From Fragilaria radians (Eukaryota > Bacillariophyta > Fragilariophyceae > Fragilariales > Fragilariaceae): a DNA stretch of 64,000 bases. This document shows, in pieces, positions 1-9,730 of the stretch. Position 1 is the stretch's first letter; each line of letters starts with the position of its first letter. Location of the stretch: contig CAAAJI010000005.1 of assembly GCA_900642245.1 (NCBI GenBank), positions 489,756 to 553,755 of the forward strand, written 5' to 3'. The notes below the pieces were generated by a model that made no database searches, was not told the DNA's origin, and saw nothing but the letters and a program-made list of their open reading frames with translations. Both the position numbers and the translations under genes were made by a program.

Positions 1-847
1 TATTATAGTATTATTAGACTGTATTGCTTACAACCTAAAGAGTTAGGTATTATCTTAATGGACTTAACTCAAGGTATGTCATGGACTTGTTGTTCAGAAT
101 CTCAAAAGGTCCTGTGATTATGACGAAACAGTATGGATCAAGAGAATTTACGATGTGAGGAAGACTAGCTCAATCAAGTTTGAATTTCTATGTCAAGAAA
201 TCCCACTGATACGAGAAAAACATCCATCCTATACCATGGATTAGATCGATACACTTTGACGGTTATGCCTTGGAGCAATTTCGATCCCGAGGGGAAACAA
301 AATGACCATGAAAGATTTCAAATTAAAAAACGAAGATGTGGTTCTAGAGCTAGGTCATATAAAATTGGGAATAACATAAAAGATTTAATTAAAGAATAGA
401 CTGGAAATAAGATGGCGAAAATTCATAGTACCCATAATTTTTGCAATTCCATGTCTTATATCTATTTAAGTTATGTAATTTCAACCATGTCATAAGCCTC
501 AAGTTCATGAAGCATTAAGGAATATGGGAATATTCATTACAGACAGGTTGTATGAAGGGATTAATTTTCATAATGTAAGGGCTTCGATGCCTAAAAAGGT
601 TTGAAATGGACCAAAATTCCACTGTCTGGAATTTGGACTGCACTTCGATACTCTTTCGCTGAAACTTATAATAGTATTTTTTACATCTGTCCGTTGAATG
701 ATGGTTTGTCTCGTTATGCTTTCATGGGATACTCGGAGTAACAAAGATCATTCTCGATAATAGAAAGTCGATACATGCAGGACGTAGGAGTTGCAATCTT
801 GGATAACTTGACATATTTCGAGATCTACACAAAAATCTTGATTAGAT
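1..847. other. Left-edge region without a recognisable gene
   Basis: Only short interrupted reading frames are visible, the longest being 69 codons at 190-399. The fragments keep some protein-like texture but are broken by many stops, so this may be decayed transposon or pseudogene sequence. I could not match it to a family. Confidence 0.3.
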
Positions 848-1979
848 ATGCCGGAAAAGTACAAGGATTGGTGGTACGAGGATCTTCCTGCTGAATGCAA
901 GAAAGCAGCCGTAGCGATGGGTTACACATCGCGAGAGGCTTGGGATGAAGACCACAAGGTCCCCTACAATACTAAGAAATTTGTGGATCTAACACTGTCT
1001 GAGAAGCGTGCTGCTTGGTTCTTAGGTTGGGACGTAGTTAAAGATAAACTAGATATTTGGTGGGAGGACACGGATCCTGGTAAGCGTCAATATCGTTAAG
1101 TTGTGTTTCAGGAATTTTCCTAACTTCATCATCATTCTCTATACAGAAACACAGGCTCATGCAAAAGTCCTTGGATGGACACAGGAAACTTGGGACGACG
1201 ACTGGCATCTTCGCGATTTCCCGATTGAGCATAAATACTGGAATGAGCTAACAGATATTGAGCGAGCCGCTGCCACACATATTGGATACACTCGTACAAC
1301 CTGGGATCAAACAGGTGAAGTTGTTTTTGAGGACGATCTGTCATCGGTACGATTTGTAAATTGAGTAAATACGTCATTATTGACTATCTCTCACCATATC
1401 TCTATTCAGATCCCTACACATACTCCTGCACCTCCCACAACAGCCCCTACAGCGAAGCCATCAACTACCTCCTCAACAACTGGAGAAGATCAAAAAGGTG
1501 AACAAGCGAACCAAGAGACAGCGTCACCTGCAAAAACTACAAGTGCTGCAAAAAATAATTTCTCAGTTTCCAAATATTTCGGTGGTGATGGTGGTGCGCC
1601 TTTTGATGATCGAAATCACAAAAAAGTGAAAAAAATTAGAGTATTCTCTGGCATGCTAGTAGATGCAATTCAACTTACCTATGAAGCCGGTGATGCGGAT
1701 AAGCATGGTGGCAATGGTGGAAAGGAGCATTCTCTTGAATTGAGTAGTGATGAATACGTGACTTCCGTAATAGTTCGCCATTCTAACTTTATACAATGCT
1801 TGACCTTTGTTACCAACAAGGGAAACAAGCTTGTCGCCGGAGGAAAAGGCCGTCCCTTGCTAGATAAAAAGGGTGATGAAACTGAAGTAAAGGCTCCTTC
1901 GGGAAAGAGACTCAGTGGAATCATGGGACGATCTGGATCCTTTCTCGATTCCATTGCCTTCCGATGGGGGCCAATCTAA
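848..1979 (+). CDS. W-repeat protein with C-terminal jacalin-like lectin domain
   Basis: Three exons: 848-1079, 1147-1346 and 1410-1979 (introns of 67 and 63 bases, GT-AG), giving about 333 residues. The first 125 or so residues hold four copies of a repeat of about 28 residues with the pattern W..(D/E)L....R/KAA..(L/I/M)G(Y/W)T...WD. Examples are KKAAVAMGYTSREAWDED and ERAAATHIGYTRTTWDQ. Intron 1 lies inside repeat 3, and splicing restores it, which supports the model. A Thr/Ala/Pro-rich linker (about 145-195) follows. A jacalin-type domain (about 198-333) opens with FGGDGGAPFDD, has the central HGGNGG loop, and ends with SGRSG-like and DSIAFRWGPI motifs. Jacalin domains bind carbohydrate, often mannose. 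No signal peptide is evident. The function of the repeats is unknown. The domain call is firm; the exact splice sites are inferred. Confidence 0.8.
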
Positions 1980-3011
1980 AACCTCCGCGGGAATGAAAGG
2001 GTTGATTATTATGCTATGCATGTTGACTAAGAGTTGCCAAGGAACAAGGACATTCGTCGAGTTGAGTGATGGAGTGGAATGTGATCGTAGTGGTAGTTGC
2101 CTTTTAGAAAAGGCCTTCAAAAACACAAAATAAGGCGTAACAGATAAATATGATCATTTTGTGATTTAACATGTGTTTTTTACAAAAGTTTAACAACTCC
2201 CGAAAGGTTAAAGAAAAAGTACATATCCTTATTTTCATGGATTCAAATTAGCATCACACATTGAAGTTTAGAAAAAAACGCGGCGTTGATACAGCATGAA
2301 AACGATAATTCGAAGTATATGATATTGATAAGGGTGAGTACTAATGTTTTTGCTTTGTAGTCCAGGATATGTAAGGACAATTCTTCTTACGTGGAGCAGT
2401 GACATTCCCAACAATACACAATTGCCACTAGACTACACTAAATAAAGTACCCTTGCTACTCTGATAGCAGAGTAAACAATAAGACATGATGCCATATGCC
2501 AAAAATTAAAGATTTGGATGAGATAAATTTAGTGATGAGAAAAGATTGTTTGAGGAAAGTATATACAATACTTTCCAATGCCAATTTAGCCATTTTGGCA
2601 AGGCTGCTATGATTCAACATGGATGAAAGATCTTACACTCCAACTCTTTTTAAGTTTTAAAGCAATGATCCAATAATATAGAAAAACACAATTTTGATTA
2701 TTTTTCTTATGACATCCTCTCAACTTTGAGCAGCTTCAAATTTTTCACATGAAGAAATGTTGAGAAAATGGAAAAATGAAAAAAAACCAAGGGTTAACTA
2801 TTTTCAGGGAATTTCAATTGTTTTGTTTTGTTTTGTTGTAAATTTTTGCTGTGACTTAAAGTAGTCATCGTACATGGTACGGGAGAATAGAGTTCACAGA
2901 AGTATGGTAATTTCTTTTTTCGATCCGCTATATACTAGCGTCTACAACGGATGTAGCGGTACAGACGGGCGACAATAATTGCTATGTTACAATATTTGAA
3001 AACTAAGATCC
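1980..3011. other. Intergenic, AT-rich
   Basis: No supported gene. It contains a short TTTTG tandem run near 2820-2837 and otherwise AT-rich sequence leading to the next gene. Short frames at 1915-2133 are shadows or untranslated sequence. Confidence 0.5.
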
Positions 3012-4015
3012 ATGGCCCAAAGAAGATCTCGTAAAGATGATGAACAAAGTCCCATTGTGGCAACAATAGTAAATTCTGGTGATTTATCACTCGACTTGTC
3101 GGAGAAAGTCAAGGTAAGCGGCAAGGAAGGAAATCAAGAAATGATTCCTTTTTCATTGGACGATAAATATCGAGTTGACCGTATGGCAGCAAAGAAAAAA
3201 CACTGGATTGAATCCCCATTCGCTGCGGGACTAGTTGAAATACATTGGCGCGATGAAGACAGTCGAGGATCATGTGGAGGTTTGATTTCACAAAATATCG
3301 ATCCTGAATCATCAGGTTGCTTGGAATGTTCTGGATGGTTTTGTCACAGGATCGGCGCGGGAAGAGTAGGCAACATGGCGGTGTTACATCAAATTCAAGA
3401 ATGGGTGGAAGAAGCAGAAGAAGACGAAGAAACTGGAGAAACAAGGACAAAGCGTTACACCCGACCTAATTTGGTGTGGTTGATGGGTCCGTACTGGCCA
3501 ATGCTCCTTTGTGTCACATATCCTCTCATTTTCGGTGTCTCACTTTGGACTCTTGTCACATCGATTCCTCGTGTACCGCTTATCCTTCAAATGGTTTGGT
3601 TGATCATGACGCTGGGACTGATCTTTGCTCTAGCGATGACTGCTTTTCGCGATCCAGGCATCCTTTACAAGTTTCCGGAGCTCCCTCCCAATGCAGATGC
3701 CTCATGGCGATGGTGTGATGCAGCACAATCGTACCGACCGCGAAATGCCTTCTATGATCCTGATTGTGGCGTTATCGTAGAAGATTTCGATCACACGTAA
3801 GTTGACTTATTTTTGATTTCGCTTATTTGGCCATTTGCTTTCCTTGATTATCAGCGCATCTTTTTTTCTCACCCATTATACCAATGGCATATAGGTGTCC
3901 ATGGACTGGAACTGCTATTGGAAAGAAGAATATGACAGCATTTCATTGTTTTGTGACCTTGGTATTTCTTTGCCTTATCCTTGATATATTAATTCTATCC
4001 GGGACATTTTTCTGA
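3012..4015 (+). CDS. DHHC-type palmitoyltransferase-like protein with DHTC motif (copy A)
   Basis: Two exons, 3012-3796 and 3895-4015 (intron 98 bases), about 301 residues. The splice falls inside the active-site motif and joins to DHTCPWTGTAIGKKN. This matches the DHHC-PW-x-G-x-xIG-x-xN core of S-palmitoyltransferases (zDHHC/PAT family). Asp260, His261 and the nucleophile-position Cys263 are kept, but the second His of DHHC is Thr262. Most upstream zinc-ligand Cys/His of the cysteine-rich domain are also gone: YRPRNAFYDPDC stands where xRPPRxxHCxxC is usual. Two hydrophobic helices (about 160-180 and 190-212) precede a canonical DPG motif (214-216). One helix follows (about 277-300), so the protein has three rather than four segments and no TTxE tail. 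It is probably a membrane protein. Whether it still acylates proteins is uncertain. Yeast Akr1, with DHYC, shows that a substituted motif can work. Confidence 0.75.
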
Positions 4016-4719
4016 ATGCAATGTAAACGCTTGGACATCTTCCAAATATCTAGTGCTCCGATCGTCAAATGATTTCAAGTATTAATTACGTATTGCGTTA
4101 TTATTGAATGCCAAGTCTTAAAGTGTAATCCAAGATGCACATCAGGTTATCGTCTGGTTTGTTCGTTCAAATAGTTTGTAATAGGGCATAGGTGTCACAA
4201 TCTACCATGATGTTGATAAGTTGTTATAATGCTTTTCTGTAAAAGAATAGAGCCTTCCGCAGAAATTTCATTCCTATACAAGAAGAATGTAGTCCCTTGT
4301 GATTCCTACTTTAAAATGCTTATTATTCCGATACTTGAGTCTGGTGTTGACAACCAGTTTTTGGTTAAAAAATCCACAATAAACTTTGCACAAAATTATG
4401 GGAAAGTAGAGTAGATTTGACTATTTTTTGCATTAACGGCAGCGTACTTTTTTGTCTCTTATTTTCGCATTTACGGCAGAAAACAGAATGGAAACCATAA
4501 CTTCGGAATTGGAACTCTGACAGCGAGAGCTTGAATGTCAACCACTTTCCACAAACAAATCATTATGCTGCGACGTCAAGAAAATGTCTCCTAGGGCAAG
4601 CGAAGAATTGGAATCCAGTCAAATTTTCGTTAGATTACAAAATAAATTATACTGAAAAGCTAGTTTATCCCGACCATGACTCCTTGACATATTGAACACA
4701 CGTTAATTCCCTGTTATGC
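4016..4719. other. Convergent intergenic spacer
   Basis: Lies between the 3' ends of copy A and the minus-strand SNARE gene. I see no coding potential beyond a 61-codon frame with no family signature. Confidence 0.5.
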
Positions 4720-5773
4720 TCAAGTTGCCAAGACCAAGAAAAACAGGATCAAGGCAACAAATACGAGCAAGATGATTGTCCTTAACTGCCATTTATCCTT
4801 TGTCTTGAGAAACTTGGCAAGTTTGCCCATAACCATACCCAATTTCTCTTCAGCGTCGGCCAGATCATCTTCCATATCAGATAGCATTTTATTTTGATAT
4901 CCAATTTCCTGATGAATATTTTCAGCCATTTGTCCGACCCTTGTCACTGCCTCACCGAGTTCATCCAAGGTCTCGTCTTGTCTTTGCAGTAACATGGATG
5001 TCTGTGCTTTCGATTCCTCCATAAAGGAAGACGCAGCATTGGCATTACCATTATTATTACTTTCAATGTCATTACCCATATTGCCCGTACGACGATTGTT
5101 GTTGTTTTCCAATTCCATTTGTCTCCGACGCTCCAATTTTGCTCGTTCATCAGCTGCCATCTTTTGTTGAATGGCATCACTAGACATATCCAATTTTGCT
5201 CGTCCCAACCGATCCAGAGAGGTTGTTACAAGAGACTTTCGCTCGTAAAGATCTGAAGGAGTAATGTGAGAAAAACGAGTTTTTTGTGTTTCCACAACGG
5301 AAATGGTCAATTGAACATCCTTCAATGTAGCTTCGGCATTACGAATATGTCTTTTTAATTGCTTTTTGGCATCCTTTAATGCATGAGAATTCACAGATGT
5401 GTCCTAAAAGATTGGTTTGTCATGACAAATGGCAAAACAAGGAAAAATTCAGTGCCGACATCGAATCATAATTCACAAGGGAATGCTTGAAAAAAACAAT
5501 TCTTACCGTCTGGTGAACGATTCTAAGATATTCTGTTAAGCCGTCGTCAACAAGATCTAACTTTCGATATAAATCTTCTCGAAAGACGTAAAATGGATCG
5601 TCATCATGGGAGACATTGAGAGGCTCCTTCAAGTCAGGATTTCCAACAGATACAGTTCGAAAGGACCGAGTCGTAACACTGCGCCGTGATGCTGTATCTA
5701 GATGTTGTTCTACTGGAGAATTATCTGAGGAATTCGCAGATCCATCTCCTGGTTGAAGCTGAGAATAATGCAT
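4720..5773 (-). CDS. Syntaxin-6-like Qc-SNARE
   Basis: Two exons on the minus strand, 5773-5507 and 5403-4720 (intron 103 bases), 316 residues. After a Ser-rich N-terminal extension, the protein has a syntaxin-6 N-terminal domain beginning DDPFYVFREDLYRKL. The intron splits its three-helix bundle, whose second part contains NAEATLKDVQLTISVVE. An Asn-rich linker follows. A SNARE motif then begins RQDETLDELGEAVTRVGQM and includes the zero-layer Gln region (IHQEIGYQNKML). The protein ends in a C-terminal membrane anchor of about 20 residues. Syntaxin 6/SYP61 family members act at the trans-Golgi and endosomes in vesicle fusion. Family length is about 250 residues, the excess being the N-terminal tail. 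The gene sits between two DHTC palmitoyltransferase-like genes. Confidence 0.85.
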
Positions 5774-6228
5774 GAGTTATGTCGTAGAATACTTTCTCCC
5801 AGAGATATGAAAAATACGATTAATAAAATTCCTTCTTGGACGAATAGAAGTCGCTGTAGAATAAAAAGAACAAATGTTAAAATGACCAGTAAGAATGAAG
5901 TGGTTGGATGATATTCAAATGGAGTGGGAAAAGCAATGATATCGTCTCTCCTCGTCTTTTAGTTCGAATAATCAAGTTTCAGCTTCCAATGATATGTTGA
6001 AAGGAGCGTGAAATCGACGCGGATGTAAGGAATAGAGACGTTTGGTAATTGCACGAAAAAATTGATCCGTAACTGATATCGGTTAAAATAGCGTTATTGA
6101 GGCCTCGTTCGTATCGCAGGCTTGTAATTTTTTAATTCATACTCTGTCTGTGAAGGGGGGTTTGAATTACTACACACAAGGGCACAATTTAACTGAAAGT
6201 AATTATTGCGGTTCGCAGATCAGACGAA
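5774..6228. promoter_or_regulatory. Divergent promoter region
   Basis: About 455 bases between the divergently transcribed SNARE gene (minus) and DHTC copy B (plus). It must carry both promoters. I recognise no specific motif. Confidence 0.35.
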
Positions 6229-6990
6229 ATGACAAGTCAGCAACACCAACAACAGCAGCACGATGATCAGACACAGGATCAACAGAAACAAAAGCAAGAA
6301 AATGGATCTAAGCTGCTTGAAAAATCAGCATCTTCAAATCATCCTTTACGTGTAATTGAAATCTCTGCAGATGACGATGAAAACACTCGACATTGGAAAT
6401 CAAGTCATTACGCAGTAGGCTTGGTAGATATTGATTGGAAGCGGCGACGATTCTCACGTCGCGGAAAGTACCCAGTCGATTCAACCTTGAGATTCTCTAA
6501 CCTCTTTTGTTGTTGCTTCGGTCGTAGGGGGAACATGGTTGTCATGCCCGGACCATTCATGTTGGGCCCTTATTGGCCTATTATGCTATGTGTCACCCTC
6601 CCGCTCGTTCTGGGGATGTCCTTTGCTACTGTGTGGATAAGTATCCGGAAGCTATCCAAGATTGTAATTTCCCTGTGGGCAGTACTAACGGCGATCCTCA
6701 TTCTCTCGTTGCTTTGTGTCGGATGTAGGAATCCCGGAATCATGAATCGTCATTTGGAACCAGACAATCCAGATTGGATCTGGAATGATCAGGCCCTGAC
6801 ATACCGCCCATTGAATGCCAAATATGACAGCGAATGTGCATGCGTCATTGAAGGTTTTGATCATACTTGCCCCTGGACAGGCACTGCGATTGCCAAAAAG
6901 AATATGCTGTACTTCAGGGTGTTTGTCACACTGATCTTCACCATGCTTTTTGTTGATTTTGTCGTCCTTACTCTGGGATTCGTTTTGTGA
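6229..6990 (+). CDS. DHHC-type palmitoyltransferase-like protein with DHTC motif (copy B)
   Basis: A single exon of 253 residues, with no intron where copy A has one. A Gln-rich N-terminus is followed by the shared block HYAVGLVDIDWKRR, then two hydrophobic helices starting at LGPYWPIMLCVTLPL. An NPG variant (168-170) replaces the family DPG motif. The core ends with GFDHTCPWTGTAIAKKN (Asp211, His212, Thr213, Cys214), then one last helix. Like copy A it keeps Asp, His and Cys but has Thr for the second His and lacks most zinc ligands. It is clearly a paralogue of copy A about 2 kb away. It is probably a membrane protein; catalytic activity is uncertain. Confidence 0.75.
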   Translation: MTSQQHQQQQHDDQTQDQQKQKQENGSKLLEKSASSNHPLRVIEISADDDENTRHWKSSHYAVGLVDIDWKRRRFSRRGKYPVDSTLRFSNLFCCCFGRRGNMVVMPGPFMLGPYWPIMLCVTLPLVLGMSFATVWISIRKLSKIVISLWAVLTAILILSLLCVGCRNPGIMNRHLEPDNPDWIWNDQALTYRPLNAKYDSECACVIEGFDHTCPWTGTAIAKKNMLYFRVFVTLIFTMLFVDFVVLTLGFVL

Positions 6991-8199
6991 GACGAAACGA
7001 CATTTTCAAAGCACATAATATTCTCATATAATGTAAATGTCCTCTATGTTTTCTTGAGTAATCCAAACTGAGCTTGTTAATTTCTTTTTAATTAAGTATG
7101 AATATTATTCATGCTTTCTACTTAACTCTAGAAAAATATGATAGTCATGGTTTTAGGTTACGTAAGGGTTCTTAACAACATGCATGTCTTATGCAATGTA
7201 TTTGTGTGCCAGTGTTATAGGCCTTTAACTTGCGACTTTCTTGATACCCCGACCAATATATTTGACTCCCAATCGAATGAAGAACATCATACAGCTAACT
7301 AATCTCAAGCTTGAATACATGAATGACTCATTTCAAACAAATCGAGGGTTAGTTTACCACGATAAAGTTGTGAAAGTCATATTCCAAGGAAACTATTTCC
7401 ACATCTTGATTGTCAGGAAGATAAAATAATTATCAAAGTCATGGGTTTAGCAAGTAATCGAGTAAGATAGAGAAGGTAAGCATATGGATACAAAGGATGC
7501 GAATTGCAAAGGATTAGATTTTACTTTTATGGATTAAGTTTCTTTAAGAATCAGGAAATATCATAAGGCCAGATTGATGTCGGGATAAAGGTTGATTCTG
7601 ATTTTCAAAGGGTCAAGTTGGAAAAAGGACGATCTGTATATTATGCCAAGGAAATTGGTTTACTCTATACAATGCACTCCGTTTTGCACTTTTCCAAGGC
7701 TTGCTAGATTCCAATGCTTACAGAGAAAAGGGCAAAGGACAGGATGGTTTTTATAAATGGTATCAAACATGCATGCAGGTTGAAGATGATGGTACAAGGT
7801 TTATGCAAAAAGGCAGTTGAAAGTATTAAACATTGATTAAGGCTTGCTGAATATTCAGCACAAGTTCAAATCACTGTTGCTTATAAGTAGCATAACGCAT
7901 AACAAGGGTTGCAGACTAGCACAACAAATATCAGTAATGATACTTTCCCAAAAACGTTGCGTTCCTTGTAGTGATTTTAAAGTCAGGATATCTTTACGGT
8001 TTTCACAAGGAAGACAGACATTCATCTCTCCAAAGAAAGAATTACCATCGCTCAAAGTAATCCATCTAGCATTTACTTTAATATTAGAGTTTATCATGTT
8101 CTCATTGGAGAAAGAACTTGTGAGGCGACCTACTCTGGTAATATGTTTATATAGAAAGTATTACACTTCCGTCACCTTTCAAAATCCTATCTTCATATC
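6991..8199. other. Intergenic with possible decayed transposon sequence
   Basis: No intact gene. Around 7440-7830 the translated texture (Lys/Arg-rich stretches broken by stops) hints at an old transposase, but I could not assign a family. A 160-codon frame at 7844-8326 overlaps the 3' end of the PGRL1 gene on the other strand and is rejected. Confidence 0.3.
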
Positions 8200-9229
8200 T
8201 TATGCCTTTGGCAGCGTGGATGCTCGCAGCGATTGGCGTTGTACACTAAATTCAGTCTTGCAGTTCGGACATTTTACTGTAGCGAGATCTGAAAATCCTT
8301 CTACTCCCAAAATATCTCCAAAGTAAACTCGATTCTCGACCTCACAATTTGGGCAGGGACCATATGCGATGAACCGCTTAGGGAAAAGAAGCTCCTCGGT
8401 GATAAATTTGGATGCGACAAAAATAGGATACGCACCAACAAGCTCGAAGATTAGGGGATTGAGTCGAACAGCAGTAAACGCTATAATTTCATAAATCGGA
8501 CCTAACCAAATGGATGTCAAAATAGCGAGGGCCGGAACATAGAGAAGATTTGTGCGAAATTTGTCTTCTTGCAGCGTAACAGTGCAGACTCCAGTATCAA
8601 TCAGGCACTTTGGTTGACGAGACACTGCAAACTTAGAACCTTGTTCCTTGAGTTCTTGTTTCAGTTCATCAAACTCTTGGTCCGATAAAAGAGGAGTTCC
8701 CTTACTGTAAGCTTGCATAGCTGCCAAATACCTAGCTTCCTGTCGGTTCATGGAAACAAGTTCAGATCCATTCCATTGCAAGTCTTCTTTCAAGAGATCG
8801 AAATCTGAGTCCGAGAGAAGCTGACGTCCTGTTGCGTAATAGGACTACGAAACAATGTTCAAGATCAATTAATATTTCAATTTGAGTTTAGAAAGGGATG
8901 AGTAGTATCTAATGAGGGAATGTCAAACATACCTGAAGTGCATCAAGAAAAATGCGCTCCTTTTCAGCAAGCGTTAGTTTGATAAGTTTACCACTCTTTT
9001 CATCCAATAAACAATATTCACCCTCTTCTGGCGCGCACTGCTCTTCTGCCGATCCAGTTCCTTGAGTTGCACGCTCTGCATTCAATTGTGTAAACAGTGA
9101 ACCAGCTTTTCTGTCGCGAATTGAAGTCGCGACAGACACTGGCATAAAGCGCCTGGAAGGGTTGGTAAAGGCTGACGAAGTACCTAAGAACAACAAGAGG
9201 AGGGCAGCAAGCTGATTATTACAAACCAT
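8200..9229 (-). CDS. PGRL1: PGR5-like protein 1 (PGRL1), plastid-targeted
   Basis: Two exons, 9229-8933 and 8844-8200 (intron 88 bases), 313 residues. The N-terminus is a signal peptide ending SSA-FTNP, the diatom ASAFAP-type bipartite plastid signal. Two related segments follow, one with LLSDSDFDLLKEDLQWNGS and one with LLSDQEFDELKQELKEQGS, a pattern typical of PGRL1. Two membrane helices (about 198-222 and 228-250) lead to a C-terminal domain with two CxxC pairs, GPCPNC (263-266) and VKCPNC (291-294). PGRL1 is a thylakoid protein that works with PGR5 in ferredoxin-dependent cyclic electron flow around photosystem I. Its conserved cysteines take part in redox control. The domain order and both CxxC pairs match the plant protein, and the length is close to it. 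Confidence 0.88.
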
Positions 9230-9730
9230 ATTTCAAGAACAGCTGAAGGAACTTCCAAGAATTGGGTAAAATGTTAGAAGATAGATAGCAGTGATTGAAG
9301 AGGATATTTTCTTGCACTAGTATACGCATCGCGATGTCGCAATGGTGAAATCCAAGCAAGATCGTCACTGCAAGGACCACGTACGTATTTACTGTACTAG
9401 TGCTCTCCCAGTTTTACGATCAAACATTTGATATTTTATAAAAGTTCAAACGATTACTCACATATCTTTAATTCTCCCAAGATGACAAAAGATTCCAGGT
9501 GGCATTTTTTTTTCATCTGCAAGAATTCCATTTCAAGGACGCGGTTTAGTTTTTATCCGTTTCAATGATTCAAGAATTTTTTGGAAGGTAAAATCCTCTT
9601 TCTTTGAGATTTTGAGTCGTCCAAAGAAGAAAATCCGATTAAAAATACAGTATCGAAATTGGCAGAAACTCGTGTATGTGGGAACGTAGTGTGATTGATT
9701 CATTTGTCAGCCTTGACAACAGAAAATACA
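9230..9730. promoter_or_regulatory. Divergent promoter region between PGRL1 and the GTPBP1-type gene
   Basis: About 500 bases between divergent start codons. A CATCGCGATGTCGC stretch near 9325-9340 is partly palindromic (TCGCGA core). No known motif can be assigned. Confidence 0.35.

Noticed and set aside
7440..7830. Possible piggyBac-type transposase relic
   Set aside because: Only vague Lys/Arg-rich similarity across several frames; I could not locate the conserved Asp motifs.
7844..8326. 160-codon plus-strand frame
   Set aside because: It overlaps the PGRL1 3' end antisense and has no domain or coding texture of its own.
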